DNA of 64,000 nt from CBDHEY01 sp965262305 (lineage in GTDB: Bacteria > Pseudomonadota > Gammaproteobacteria > Pseudomonadales > Cellvibrionaceae): the NCBI GenBank assembly GCA_965262305.1, contig CBDHEY010000002.1, positions 1,240,001-1,304,000 on the forward strand, in the 5' to 3' direction. Numbering within the stretch: position 1 is the stretch's first letter; the number at the start of each line of letters is the position of its first letter. The position numbers and the translations under genes were made by a program. Of the stretch, positions 26,714 to 35,023 are shown piece after piece. Under the pieces are notes generated by a model that made no database searches, was not told the origin of the DNA, and was given only the letters and a program-made list of their open reading frames with translations.

Positions 26714-27334
26714 TTGGCGCAGTTTTTTAGTATTCACCCCGAAAACCCTCAACAAAGATTGATAAAGCAATCGGCTGAAATTATTCGCAAAGGAGGCTTA
26801 GTTGTTTATCCTACAGATTCAGCCTATGCGTTAGGCTGTCATATTGGAGATAAGCTCGCACTGGATAGAATCCGCGCGATAAGGCAGTTAGGAAAAGACC
26901 ATAATTTTACTTTGGTTTGCCGCGACCTGTCGGAGCTTGCAAATTATGCGAGGGTCGATAATTCGGCATTCCGCTTAATCAAAGGCCATACTCCTGGCCC
27001 CTATACTTTTATACTAAATGCCACATCCGAAGTGCCTCGGCGCTTAATGCATCCAAAGAAAAAGACCGTTGGGCTGCGCGTCCCGGATAACAAAATTGCT
27101 CTGGATTTGATGGAAGAGCTAGGTGAACCGCTCATGACAAGCTCTCTTATTATGCCCGGTGATACCTCGCCTTTGACTGATCCCTATGACATCCGCGACA
27201 CCTTAGAACATGCAGTGGAGTTGGTTATAGACGGGGGATATTGTGGTATGGACCCAACGACAGTAGTGGATCTTACCGGCGATGAGCCAGAAATCTTTAG
27301 GGAAGGATGTGGCTCGATAGAAGGTCTGGTTTGA
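26714..27334 (+). CDS. yciO: YciO family Sua5/YrdC-like protein
   Basis: 206 residues of the Sua5/YciO/YrdC superfamily: GGLVVYPTDSAYALGCHIGD, the RNA/ATP-binding KDHNFTLVCRDLSEL, HTPGPYTFIL, KTVGLRVPD and PTTVVDLTGDEPEIFREG. YciO is a paralogue of the threonylcarbamoyl-AMP synthase TsaC and lacks some of its substrate contacts, so its role is unsettled. The start is TTG at 26714, supported by GAGGT nine bases upstream and by alignment (MAQFFSIHPENPQ). It follows the PHP gene. Confidence 0.9.
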   Translation: MAQFFSIHPENPQQRLIKQSAEIIRKGGLVVYPTDSAYALGCHIGDKLALDRIRAIRQLGKDHNFTLVCRDLSELANYARVDNSAFRLIKGHTPGPYTFILNATSEVPRRLMHPKKKTVGLRVPDNKIALDLMEELGEPLMTSSLIMPGDTSPLTDPYDIRDTLEHAVELVIDGGYCGMDPTTVVDLTGDEPEIFREGCGSIEGLV

Positions 27335-27443
27335 GCCTTCTTTTTAAAAATGACAATAAAATAATAGTATTCGTATCGACACAATCGTTATAATTGCACG
27401 CTTAAATTAAAAAACTAACTCATCAATTCTTCTGGAATAAAAC

Positions 27444-28388
27444 TTGTCTGGAATCGATAATCCCGTCTTGGATGCAGCTGAAAAGCTAGAAAGTGAAGAA
27501 AAATTAGACAATTCTGTACCACCGCAATCGAATGCGAGTCATGATTCAACAGGTGATGAAAACACTGAAATAGAGAAAGCGAGCTCTGAAAAACCTGCTC
27601 AGGCGGAAATGCCCTTTGCTATTGTTCAAGGTAAGGAGTTCACTCAGCTTCCAAAAGATCTATATATTCCACCAGATGCCCTAGAAGTCATTCTAGAAGC
27701 TTTTGAAGGGCCTCTTGATTTATTGCTTTATCTGATACGTCGCCAAAATATCGATATTTTGGAAATTGATGTATCTGAAATCACTAAGCAGTATGTCGCC
27801 TATGTGGAAGTTATGGAAGCTATGCAATTTGAACTCGCAGCTGAATATCTTGTTATGGCTGCGATGTTAGCTGAAATTAAATCTCGTATGCTACTTCCGC
27901 GTACGAGTGAAGAAGATGAAGAGGAAGAGAGCGATCCTCGGGCGGCATTGATTCGACGTTTACAAGAATACGAACGCTTTAAACAGGCTGCAGAAGACAT
28001 TGATGATCTGCCACGTCTGCATAGGGAAATTCATATTGCAAAGGCAAAAGGTCCCGATAAAAACATTACGCGACCGGACCCCGATGTTGATATAAAAGAG
28101 CTATTAGTAGCGTTATCGGAAGTGCTAAGACGCGCTAATATGTTCGAAAGTCATTATGTTGAAATGGAAAAGCTCTCAACCAGAGAGCGCATGGGACAAG
28201 TGCTTGATCAACTTTCAGGAAAGCCATTTTTACCGTTTGTAAGCCTTTTTAAAGTAAAAGAAGGGCGATTGGGCGTTGTAGTCACATTTCTCGCAGTGAT
28301 GGAATTGATAAAAGAACAGTTGGTTGAGATTGTTCAAACTGAAGCTTTTGGCTCAATTCACGTGAAAGCTAAAGTCCAAAATGCATAG
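27444..28388 (+). CDS. scpA: Segregation and condensation protein A
   Basis: 314-residue kleisin of the SMC-ScpAB condensin, bridging ATPase heads in chromosome segregation. The core starts at IPPDALEVILEAFEGPLDLL (about residues 76-95), with RRQNIDILEIDVSEITKQYV, the central acidic SEEDEEEESDPRAALIRRLQEY, and a C-terminal winged helix. The first 55 residues are acidic, low-complexity and variable. The TTG at 27444 gives this long form; an internal ATG at 27609 (MPFAIVQGKEF) would remove the extension and is a real alternative. scpB follows 62 bases later. Confidence 0.92.
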   Translation: MSGIDNPVLDAAEKLESEEKLDNSVPPQSNASHDSTGDENTEIEKASSEKPAQAEMPFAIVQGKEFTQLPKDLYIPPDALEVILEAFEGPLDLLLYLIRRQNIDILEIDVSEITKQYVAYVEVMEAMQFELAAEYLVMAAMLAEIKSRMLLPRTSEEDEEEESDPRAALIRRLQEYERFKQAAEDIDDLPRLHREIHIAKAKGPDKNITRPDPDVDIKELLVALSEVLRRANMFESHYVEMEKLSTRERMGQVLDQLSGKPFLPFVSLFKVKEGRLGVVVTFLAVMELIKEQLVEIVQTEAFGSIHVKAKVQNA

Positions 28389-28450
28389 CCTTACAATATA
28401 AAAAGTTAAATGGACCTTAAAATAGGTCTTGAAATAAGTTACACAAAATT

Positions 28451-29428
28451 ATGACTGATGAAATCTTGCATTTAAAAAAGATTCTTGAAGGCGCGATTTT
28501 AGCCGCTGGGGAACCACTCACACTTGAAAAAATGCAGACCTTGTTTGCTGAGAACGAAATTCCAGAAAAGGAAATACTACTTAAAGCACTTGAAGCAATT
28601 AAATCGAACTGCGAAGACTGTGGCTTTGATTTAGTGGAAGTTGCAAGTGGTTGGCGATTCATTGTTCGTGAAGACATCGCCACTTGGGTAAATCGACTTT
28701 GGGAGGAGAAGCCTCAGAAGTATTCTCGTGCACTATTAGAGACTCTCGCTTTAATTGCCTATCGGCAACCTATTACCAGGGGAGACATTGAAGAAGTTCG
28801 TGGTGTGGCAGTAAGTTCTCATATTATCAAAACTTTGACCGAACGTGAGTGGGTCAAGGTAGTGGGAAGCAGAGATGTTCCAGGACGGCCTTCTTTGTAT
28901 GCAACAACAAAAAAGTTTCTCGATTACTTTAATTTAAAGAGCTTAGAAGAGCTTCCTACGCTTGGTGAGCTAAAAGATATTGATAGTCTAAATAAGGCGT
29001 TGGATTTTGAGGGGCAGCCTCCCGTTGACGATAAGGAGTTGTCTGAAATTAATCAATCTGGTGAAGAGATTGAAAGTGAAAGCAATCAAACAAAAGCTCT
29101 AAACTTTGAAGAAGAAATTTCGACGGAAGACTCAAGCGCTAACCAATCCGACTCTGAGGATACAAAGTCTGGAGGCAGTGAAAATGCAGATGTAAATGAA
29201 TTTGACGAGGTTTCTATCGAGATTAATTCTGAGAATTTGGACGCTCCAACTGGTGTGATTGAATCAGCCGAGCAAATGGTTTCCGACGATAAAAATGAAT
29301 CGTTTGTCGATTCAGAACCGAATGAAAACCTAACTGAAACTGCACTAGAAGAATCTCCTGAGGAGTTTAGTGAGTCAGAAGAAACTAAGAAGCTAAGTGA
29401 ACTGGATACCAATGAAGACACCAACTGA
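28451..29428 (+). CDS. scpB: Segregation and condensation protein B with long acidic tail
   Basis: 325 residues. The first 180 form the two winged-helix domains of ScpB, the kleisin-associated partner that works with ScpA and an SMC ATPase: LEGAILAAGEPLTLEKMQTLF, ALLETLALIAYRQPITRGDIEEVRGV, GRPSLYATTKKFLDYF. About 140 further residues are an Asp/Glu/Ser/Asn-rich disordered tail, making the protein longer than the usual 180-250. The tail end overlaps the rluB start. No SMC gene is in view. Confidence 0.92.
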   Translation: MTDEILHLKKILEGAILAAGEPLTLEKMQTLFAENEIPEKEILLKALEAIKSNCEDCGFDLVEVASGWRFIVREDIATWVNRLWEEKPQKYSRALLETLALIAYRQPITRGDIEEVRGVAVSSHIIKTLTEREWVKVVGSRDVPGRPSLYATTKKFLDYFNLKSLEELPTLGELKDIDSLNKALDFEGQPPVDDKELSEINQSGEEIESESNQTKALNFEEEISTEDSSANQSDSEDTKSGGSENADVNEFDEVSIEINSENLDAPTGVIESAEQMVSDDKNESFVDSEPNENLTETALEESPEEFSESEETKKLSELDTNEDTN

Positions 29429-30269
29429 TGATCAGCCACCAAGTGATGAAAAATTACAGAAGGTGCTTGCTCGCGCGGGTATGGGCTCGCGAAGGGAAAT
29501 GGAGCGGGTCATCCTCGATGGTCGCGTCAAGGTAAATGGTCGCGTTGCTGGTTTAGGAGATCGTGTTACTCCGCGAGACAAAATCGAACTTGATGGTCGT
29601 CTTGTTTCCGGTAGTGCGAAAGAATCTCATCGATTAAGAGTGATTCTTTACAATAAACCTGAAGGTGAAATATGTTCACGTAATGATCCAGAAGGAAGAA
29701 AAAGTGTTTATGAGCGATTACCAAGATTGAAAGTAGGTCGTTGGATTTCTGTAGGTCGCCTTGATTTTAATACGAGTGGTGCGCTTCTATTTACCAATGA
29801 TGGTGAACTTGCGAATAAGTTAATGCACCCGTCATCAAATATTGATCGTGAATATCTAGTGCGTGTGCAAGGCAAGGTAGAAGATCAAACACTTCAAAAA
29901 TTGCGAGACGGTATCTTGCTAGAAGATGGTGTTGCAAAATTCACAGATATTCGCAGATCAGATAGTGAAGGTTCTCATTCCTGGTTTTATTGTGTAGTGA
30001 TGGAAGGTCGTAATCGTGAAGTGCGACGTTTATGGGAGTCACAAGATGTGCGTGTCAATCGATTGAAGCGCGTTCGCTATGGAAATATTTTTATTCCCTC
30101 TCACGTGCGTGCTGGTCAATGGGTCGAGCTTACGGATAAAGAAACCGGCGATCTTTTTGAAACTGCAGGCTTAAAGCGTCCGCCGAAACAAAAGCATTCA
30201 GCTCAGTTAACGAAAATTCGTGAACGACACAACAAAAAGTTAAGAGCTTCTTCGCGTAGATCGCGTTAA
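29412..30269 (+). CDS. rluB: 23S rRNA pseudouridine synthase RluB
   Basis: 285 residues from the ATG at 29412. An N-terminal S4 RNA-binding domain (EKLQKVLARAGMGSRREMERVI) precedes the RsuA/RluB/E/F catalytic domain with the nucleophile Asp in VGRLDFNTSGALLFT. RluB isomerises U2605 of 23S rRNA in E. coli. The C-terminal basic tail ends RASSRRSR. The frame is open to a GTG at 29397, but the ATG has the better leader (GGAT at six bases) and fits the family. It overlaps the 3' end of scpB by 17 bases, indicating translational coupling. Confidence 0.92.
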   Translation: MKTPTDDQPPSDEKLQKVLARAGMGSRREMERVILDGRVKVNGRVAGLGDRVTPRDKIELDGRLVSGSAKESHRLRVILYNKPEGEICSRNDPEGRKSVYERLPRLKVGRWISVGRLDFNTSGALLFTNDGELANKLMHPSSNIDREYLVRVQGKVEDQTLQKLRDGILLEDGVAKFTDIRRSDSEGSHSWFYCVVMEGRNREVRRLWESQDVRVNRLKRVRYGNIFIPSHVRAGQWVELTDKETGDLFETAGLKRPPKQKHSAQLTKIRERHNKKLRASSRRSR

Positions 30270-30290
30270 CGTGTGAGTTTGCGCTAGCCT

Positions 30291-31199
30291 CTACTCGCAA
30301 CAGACTTTATTACGACCTTCATCTTTTGCTCTGTAAAGTGATTGATCCGCTCTTTCCAATAATGTCTCCTCGGAATCATCGCATTTAAGCGAACTCACTC
30401 CGATACTGACTGTAATTAGCACGTCCTCATTTTTTAATGATATAGGAGTCATTGCGACGTTTAGCCGGATTCGCTCAGCAATAAGCCGCGCATTTTCAAT
30501 ATCTGTATTGTTTAGCAAGGCGACAAATTCTTCTCCCCCAAAACGGAAAATTTGGTCTGTTTCCCGCAGTGTCTGCTGAATGATTTTTACAACTTGTTGA
30601 AGTACCTTGTCTCCACTTTGGTGACCAAGGCTATCGTTAACATCTTTAAAGTGATCAATATCGATAACAAGTAATGCAAGAGGGTGTTCATGTCGTTTTG
30701 AGAGTTTTATTTCCCGGTTAAAGCTTGAATCTAATGCTTGTCGGTTGCCAATGCCTGTGAGAGGGTCTCGCATTGAAAGTTCTAAGGCTTCGCGATAAAG
30801 CAACGCATTTCTTAAGGGATAAAACAATACGCCGATGAGCATTTCAAACACGGTGAGCTCTGCTTCAGCAAAGCGACGTGTGCGGAAAAAGTGCATTTTG
30901 CCTAGGCGAGCATTTGATGAAGCGATTGTGTAGATTGCAGAATGCTTCGCTTTTTTACCTAAACTTATGGGATTCTCCGTTTGGGCAAGTTCAAATGTAA
31001 TACCGTCAAGTTTCACTAAATCTAGAATATTATCGTAAAACAATTCCAGAGTGGTTTGCAGGTGTAAAGTGCTTTGCAAGTTGTGAGCGAGCTTAAACCG
31101 TAAGTCTTTTAGCTCATTCTCTCCTGGAAAGCCGTTCACCGGTACGCTAGTTTCTGAAGATTTCACTTGCTTTGCTTGTGAGGTGGCTAATTTCACCAT
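30291..31199 (-). CDS. GGDEF-domain diguanylate cyclase
   Basis: 302 residues. The C-terminal half is a GGDEF domain that makes cyclic di-GMP: RDPLTGIGNRQAL, DIDHFKDVNDSLGHQSGD, and the active-site loop FRFGGEEFVALL. An RxxD inhibitory site (RETD) lies the correct distance before the loop, so product feedback is likely. The N-terminal half (residues 30-140) looks like a GAF-type sensor. No membrane helix, hence cytoplasmic. It is convergent with rluB, 21 bases apart. Possible links to the pilus genes are only inference. Confidence 0.9.
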   Translation of the reverse strand: MVKLATSQAKQVKSSETSVPVNGFPGENELKDLRFKLAHNLQSTLHLQTTLELFYDNILDLVKLDGITFELAQTENPISLGKKAKHSAIYTIASSNARLGKMHFFRTRRFAEAELTVFEMLIGVLFYPLRNALLYREALELSMRDPLTGIGNRQALDSSFNREIKLSKRHEHPLALLVIDIDHFKDVNDSLGHQSGDKVLQQVVKIIQQTLRETDQIFRFGGEEFVALLNNTDIENARLIAERIRLNVAMTPISLKNEDVLITVSIGVSSLKCDDSEETLLERADQSLYRAKDEGRNKVCCE

Positions 31200-31494
31200 A
31201 AAACTCTACCTAATTTAAATTCTTCCGTTTTGATAAAACATTTGGGTAAGTTTTAAGCTATTTACATGCCACTTTTTAAAAATGCTGAAAAATATATATA
31301 ATTCAATGAGTTATGCTGTTTGTTTTAAAATCATAGAGTTTGGTGATGTTTTTTTGACAGTAAAGAGGAATGATTTGCGAGTTATGAGCGGCGAAAATTT
31401 GCCATCGCCAGTTCTGAGAATTTTCAGTTGTTTTACGGCTTTTGAGTTGAGAAAATGCGCGTCTTTTAAGCGCATATATTTATAGAGGGTGTTT
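31200..31494 (+). promoter_or_regulatory. Upstream region of flavodoxin gene with small stem-loop
   Basis: This 295-base gap between the diguanylate cyclase and flavodoxin genes holds their divergent promoters. TATAAT at 31297-31302 is a possible -10. A perfect 6-bp stem ATGCGC / GCGCAT with a 9-base loop lies at 31455-31475, just before the ribosome-binding site AGAGGG, where it could affect translation or mRNA stability. An open frame 31282-31485 is not considered a gene. Confidence 0.3.
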
Positions 31495-32043
31495 GTGAGC
31501 AGTATTGGGTTGTTTTTTGGCAGTGACGAAGGGAATACTGAATCCGTGGCTTATCAAATCCAAAGTCGCTTCGGTAAAGATTATTGTGATGTTTATGATA
31601 TCGCCGATGTTACTCAGCTCGAGTTTATCGAATACGAAGTGATTATTTTGGGAATTCCAACTTGGGATTTTGGTCAGATTCAATCTGATTGGGAAGAGTT
31701 TTGGGAAGATATTTCAGAAGTTGATTTTTCTGGGAAGGTTGTAGCCTTGTTTGGACTTGGTGATCAGTTTGGTTATGGCGACTTCTTTTTAGATGCTATG
31801 GGGATGTTGCATGATGTGGTTTTGGAAAAGGGTGCTAAAATCTTAGGTTATTGGCCTACTGAAGGTTATGAATTTGATGCATCCAAAGCTAAATTAGCCG
31901 ATCAAGATAAGTTCGTCGGCTTGGGGATTGATGAAGATCAACAGCCAGAACTGACAGGAAAGCGCATTGATCAGTGGTGCCTACAATTAAAAGAAGAACT
32001 TAATTTGGATATCTCGATCGAGGTTTCTAAAAATACTGAATAA
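31495..32043 (+). CDS. Flavodoxin
   Basis: 182 residues of the long-chain flavodoxin type, a small FMN electron carrier. The FMN phosphate loop is GSDEGNTESVA; the aromatic loops are IPTWDFGQ and GLGDQFGYGDFF. C-terminal QWCLQLKEELNL is typical. The start is taken as GTG at 31495, placed six bases after AGAGGG. A second GTG two codons upstream overlaps that site and is unlikely. Likely partners are ferredoxin/flavodoxin reductase and low-potential enzymes; no partner gene is adjacent. Confidence 0.92.
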   Translation: MSSIGLFFGSDEGNTESVAYQIQSRFGKDYCDVYDIADVTQLEFIEYEVIILGIPTWDFGQIQSDWEEFWEDISEVDFSGKVVALFGLGDQFGYGDFFLDAMGMLHDVVLEKGAKILGYWPTEGYEFDASKAKLADQDKFVGLGIDEDQQPELTGKRIDQWCLQLKEELNLDISIEVSKNTE

Positions 32044-32112
32044 GTTAAATCGAGTTGCTTTAGGAAATTTAAAGCCGGGTTTATTAATTTGGATACGAGG
32101 ATTAAAGCGTTC

Positions 32113-32478
32113 ATGTATCAAAAGAAAAACAGCGGATTTACACGAGTCTATAAAGCTGCTTTTTACTCTTATAAAGGTTTTTTATCGGCTGCTCGCTCCG
32201 AAGCAGCATTTCAGCAAGAGCTTGTTTTATCTTTAATCTTGATTCCCATAGCCTTTTGGTTAGATGTCAATAATGTTGAACGAATACTGCTTATTGCTAG
32301 TGTCGTTCTCGTTTTAATTGTTGAATTACTTAATACGGGAATTGAAACCGTGGTCGACCGAATTGGGCTTGAGCATAATGAGTTAGCTGGAAAGGCTAAG
32401 GATCTTGGATCTGCTGCGGTGTTCTTAACCCTGTTACTCTGGGGGTTTGTATGGGGGAGTGTCTTGTTAGGAGGTTAA
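32113..32478 (+). CDS. dgkA: Diacylglycerol kinase
   Basis: About 121 residues with three membrane helices. It matches the small trimeric inner-membrane enzyme that phosphorylates diacylglycerol during phospholipid recycling: GFTRVYKAAFYSYKGF, EAAFQQELVLSL, and the active-site stretch VELLNTGIETVVDRIG. The frame is open to a TTG at 32089, but the ATG at 32113 reproduces the family N-terminus. It lies 69 bases after flavodoxin and is convergent with maf. Confidence 0.93.
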   Translation: MYQKKNSGFTRVYKAAFYSYKGFLSAARSEAAFQQELVLSLILIPIAFWLDVNNVERILLIASVVLVLIVELLNTGIETVVDRIGLEHNELAGKAKDLGSAAVFLTLLLWGFVWGSVLLGG

Positions 32479-32481
32479 AAC

Positions 32482-33078
32482 CTACTCATAAGTTAACACA
32501 TCAACACCTTCTTCATATAGAAATTCAGTTAAGCGGATTAATGGCAGTCCCACCAGTGCACTAGGGTCTTTACTTTTAATTTCACTAAATAGCGCAACAC
32601 CAATAGACTCACTTTTAAAACTACCGGCGCAGTCTAGCGGCAGATCTTTATTGATATAACTATCAATTTGTCCCTCCGTTAGGGATCTAAAAACAACCTC
32701 GGTTTTAATTGCGTCAATTTGAACCCTATTGGTACCAGTATTAATCATGCATATCGCGGAATAAAAAACGGCTGTTTTGCCAGAGCTTGCCAAGAGTTGG
32801 GATTTGGCTTTTGGAATTGTGCCTGGTTTGCCAAGAATTTGGCCATTAATTTCAGCTGTTTGATCGCAACCGATGATGAGGCCTTTGTGGGTTTGTATGA
32901 CGGATTCAGCTTTACCCTTAGCTAGCCGTAAGGCTAACTCCTCTGCTGCTTCACCTGGATTAGCGACTTCAGTGAAGTTCGGTTTAGTTTGCTCATAGGG
33001 GATTTTTAGCGTCTCAAGTTGAGCTCCTCGGTAACGTGAGGAGGATGCGAGAATAATTTTAGCGCTATTTGAATACAT
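32482..33078 (-). CDS. Maf/YceF-like nucleotide pyrophosphatase
   Basis: 198 residues of the Maf family, which hydrolyses non-canonical or modified nucleoside triphosphates. It begins MYSNSAKIILASSSRYRGAQ, with KGKAESV, the family segment GCDQTAEINGQILGKPGT, and CAGSFKSESIGVALF. YceF of E. coli acts on m7GTP, and the neighbouring yceD makes that subtype likely. The frame extends to an ATG at 33120, but that would overlap the yceD promoter, and the ATG at 33078 fits the family start. It is divergent from yceD. Confidence 0.9.
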   Translation of the reverse strand: MYSNSAKIILASSSRYRGAQLETLKIPYEQTKPNFTEVANPGEAAEELALRLAKGKAESVIQTHKGLIIGCDQTAEINGQILGKPGTIPKAKSQLLASSGKTAVFYSAICMINTGTNRVQIDAIKTEVVFRSLTEGQIDSYINKDLPLDCAGSFKSESIGVALFSEIKSKDPSALVGLPLIRLTEFLYEEGVDVLTYE

Positions 33079-33104
33079 AAATTTACCAATTCTTAGATTT
33101 TTCT

Positions 33105-33133
33105 TTGACAGCGAATACAAAAATCCCTATGAT
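33105..33133 (+). promoter_or_regulatory. Near-consensus sigma-70 promoter for yceD-rpmF
   Basis: TTGACA (33105-33110, perfect) and TATGAT (33128-33133, one mismatch) are separated by exactly 17 bases. Transcription would start about 33139-33141, only three to five bases before the yceD ATG. This is one of the best promoter matches in the window, as expected for an operon starting with a ribosomal protein gene. Confidence 0.75.
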
Positions 33134-33143
33134 CGCGCGTCTT

Positions 33144-33683
33144 ATGTCTGGCAGCAGCAAATCTAATAGGCTTTCTAGCCACATCGAACCGCGAAAGCAA
33201 GCGTATTTGCAGTCGGTTTATGAGGGCTATGTAACCTTGGAAGACCTGCCTGGCATTGAAGATGTAGTTAATTCTATCGAGGAAATAAACGTACGTCTTG
33301 CACTTTATGTAGAAGAGCAGGGCTTAAAAATTGCTGAAATAGACATTAACGGTATCATACAAGTAACCTGTCAGCGCTGTTTAAAGCCATGTGATTTGGA
33401 AATAGAATCGAAATCAAGTTTGGCTATTGTAAATAGTGAGGATGATGCAAAAACACTTCCTGATAGATATGAGCCTTGGATTGTTGAAGGAAACGAGGCT
33501 GATGTGTATCAAATTGTTCAGGAAGAGTTGCTACTAAGTATACCTGTAGTTGCATACCACAAAGAGAATTGTATTGATCCTCGCCTATTAGAATCTGGCG
33601 AAGAGGAAATTGTTATTGGTGAACCTAAGGAAAATCCTTTTAAGGTTCTTGAATTACTAAAGAAAAAAACACCTAAGCAATAA
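33144..33683 (+). CDS. yceD: YceD family protein (DUF177), ribosome assembly
   Basis: 179 residues. YceD/Nip-like protein, linked to 23S rRNA or L32 assembly and almost always upstream of rpmF. Recognisable are HIEPRK near the N-terminus, VTCQRCLKPCDLEI (Cys pair CxxC), ALPDRYEPW-like TLPDRYEPWIVEG, and the C-terminal ENPFKVLELLKKK. The frame is open from a TTG at 33105, but that codon is the -35 box, so translation must begin downstream of the transcript start; ATG 33144 is the first suitable codon, leaving almost no leader. rpmF follows 46 bases later. Confidence 0.88.
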   Translation: MSGSSKSNRLSSHIEPRKQAYLQSVYEGYVTLEDLPGIEDVVNSIEEINVRLALYVEEQGLKIAEIDINGIIQVTCQRCLKPCDLEIESKSSLAIVNSEDDAKTLPDRYEPWIVEGNEADVYQIVQEELLLSIPVVAYHKENCIDPRLLESGEEEIVIGEPKENPFKVLELLKKKTPKQ

Positions 33684-33729
33684 GGGCAATTGTCGGTTAT
33701 CGCTAGGGTGAAAATGTCAGGAGTATATA

Positions 33730-33912
33730 ATGGCTGTTCAACAAAATAGAAAAACGCGTTCTAGACGTGGCATGCGCCGTTCTCATGATGCGTTAACAGG
33801 AAAAACCTTATCTATTGACCCAACTACAGGTGAAAAGCATTTACGTCACCATATTAGTCCTGATGGGTTTTATAAAGGGCGTAAAGTCATTTCAACAACA
33901 GACGACGAGTAA
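33730..33912 (+). CDS. rpmF: Ribosomal protein bL32
   Basis: 60 residues: [22 protein letters not shown], the invariant start of bL32 of the large subunit. It lacks the zinc-binding CxxC motifs, as in gammaproteobacterial bL32. A strong ribosome-binding site, CAGGAG, precedes the ATG. Located between yceD and plsX in the standard yceD-rpmF-plsX-fab order. Confidence 0.98.
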   Translation: MAVQQNRKTRSRRGMRRSHDALTGKTLSIDPTTGEKHLRHHISPDGFYKGRKVISTTDDE

Positions 33913-33914
33913 TA

Positions 33915-34928
33915 TTGGCGTCAAACATACATCTTGCAATCGATGCATCAGGCGGGGACTATGGGCCTAAACATAGTGTGCCCGCTACGCTAGATGCATT
34001 GAATGATTTTGATTCAGTTTCTGTCACTTTTTTTGGTGATGAGAATCAAATATCTTCGATCCTATCTTCTAAAAATGCTTCCTCGCTCGACCGGGTTAAT
34101 ATCGTCCACACTACCGAAGTAGTGGAAATGTCTGAAAAACCAAGTTTAGCACTTCGAAATAAACAGGCTTCGTCAATGTGGAAAGCCGTTGAATGTGTCG
34201 CATCAGGTCACGCCGATGCTTGCGTGAGTGCTGGTAACACTGGCGCTTTAATGGCAATGAGCTGCTACTTGTTAAAGTCTTTCGAAACTATTCAACGCCC
34301 AGCTATTTGCAAGCCCATGCCGACTCGACTAGGTGCAAGTTATTTGTTGGATTTGGGAGCAAATATCGACTGTTCGCCTATTCAATTAGTCCAATTTGCA
34401 TTAATGGGGTCTTCTTTCGCCAAAATTGGTGGTTGTGAAAGCCCTCGGGTTGCACTCTTAAATGTGGGCACTGAAGGTAACAAGGGTGGCAAGAATATAC
34501 AGGAAGCGAGTCTACTTTTAAGTCAACAGTCTGAATTAAATTATGTCGGTTTTGTAGAGGGTGACTCTATATATAGTGGTGATGTTGATGTGATTGTGTG
34601 CGATGGCTTTTCAGGAAATGTAGCACTTAAAGTTTCCGAAGGCGTTGCCAAGTTCGCTGTGCAAACCATACAGCAAGAGGTAAGCCAAAGTTTCATTAGG
34701 CGTTTTTTGGCGGTGCCTTTGGGGTGGTTGATAAAGTCTTGGTGGCTTAAATATAACCCATCTTTGTATAACGGAGCCGCTTTACTTGGCCTGAGAAAAA
34801 CAGTGGTCAAAAGTCATGGCGCTGCAGATAAACTCGGTTTTTACAAAGCGGTAGAGACAGCAATTGAGTTAGTTGAAGCAAATATCGTAGACCGGATCGA
34901 GCACGCACTATCGTGTCAAAAAGCTTGA
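33915..34928 (+). CDS. plsX: Phosphate acyltransferase PlsX
   Basis: 337 residues. PlsX converts acyl-ACP to acyl-phosphate for the first acylation of glycerol 3-phosphate in phospholipid synthesis. Signature segments are LAIDASGGDYGPKHSV, SVSAGNTGALMA, GNVALKVSEG and LLGLRKTVVKSHGAAD. The start is TTG at 33915, two bases after the rpmF stop, giving MASNIHLAIDASGGD. Peripheral membrane protein. Follows the universal rpmF-plsX-fab arrangement. Confidence 0.95.
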   Translation: MASNIHLAIDASGGDYGPKHSVPATLDALNDFDSVSVTFFGDENQISSILSSKNASSLDRVNIVHTTEVVEMSEKPSLALRNKQASSMWKAVECVASGHADACVSAGNTGALMAMSCYLLKSFETIQRPAICKPMPTRLGASYLLDLGANIDCSPIQLVQFALMGSSFAKIGGCESPRVALLNVGTEGNKGGKNIQEASLLLSQQSELNYVGFVEGDSIYSGDVDVIVCDGFSGNVALKVSEGVAKFAVQTIQQEVSQSFIRRFLAVPLGWLIKSWWLKYNPSLYNGAALLGLRKTVVKSHGAADKLGFYKAVETAIELVEANIVDRIEHALSCQKA

Positions 34929-35023
34929 ATTGTAAATTATAAAAATAATAATTTAGGCACTCTGATTATGGGTGTACAAAGTTTAATTAATGATAAAAAG
35001 ATTACATATATCTGGTAAAAGTT

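Noticed and set aside
31282..31485. 67-codon open frame upstream of flavodoxin
   Set aside because: It spans the divergent promoter region, contains the small stem-loop, lacks a good ribosome-binding site and resembles no protein I know.
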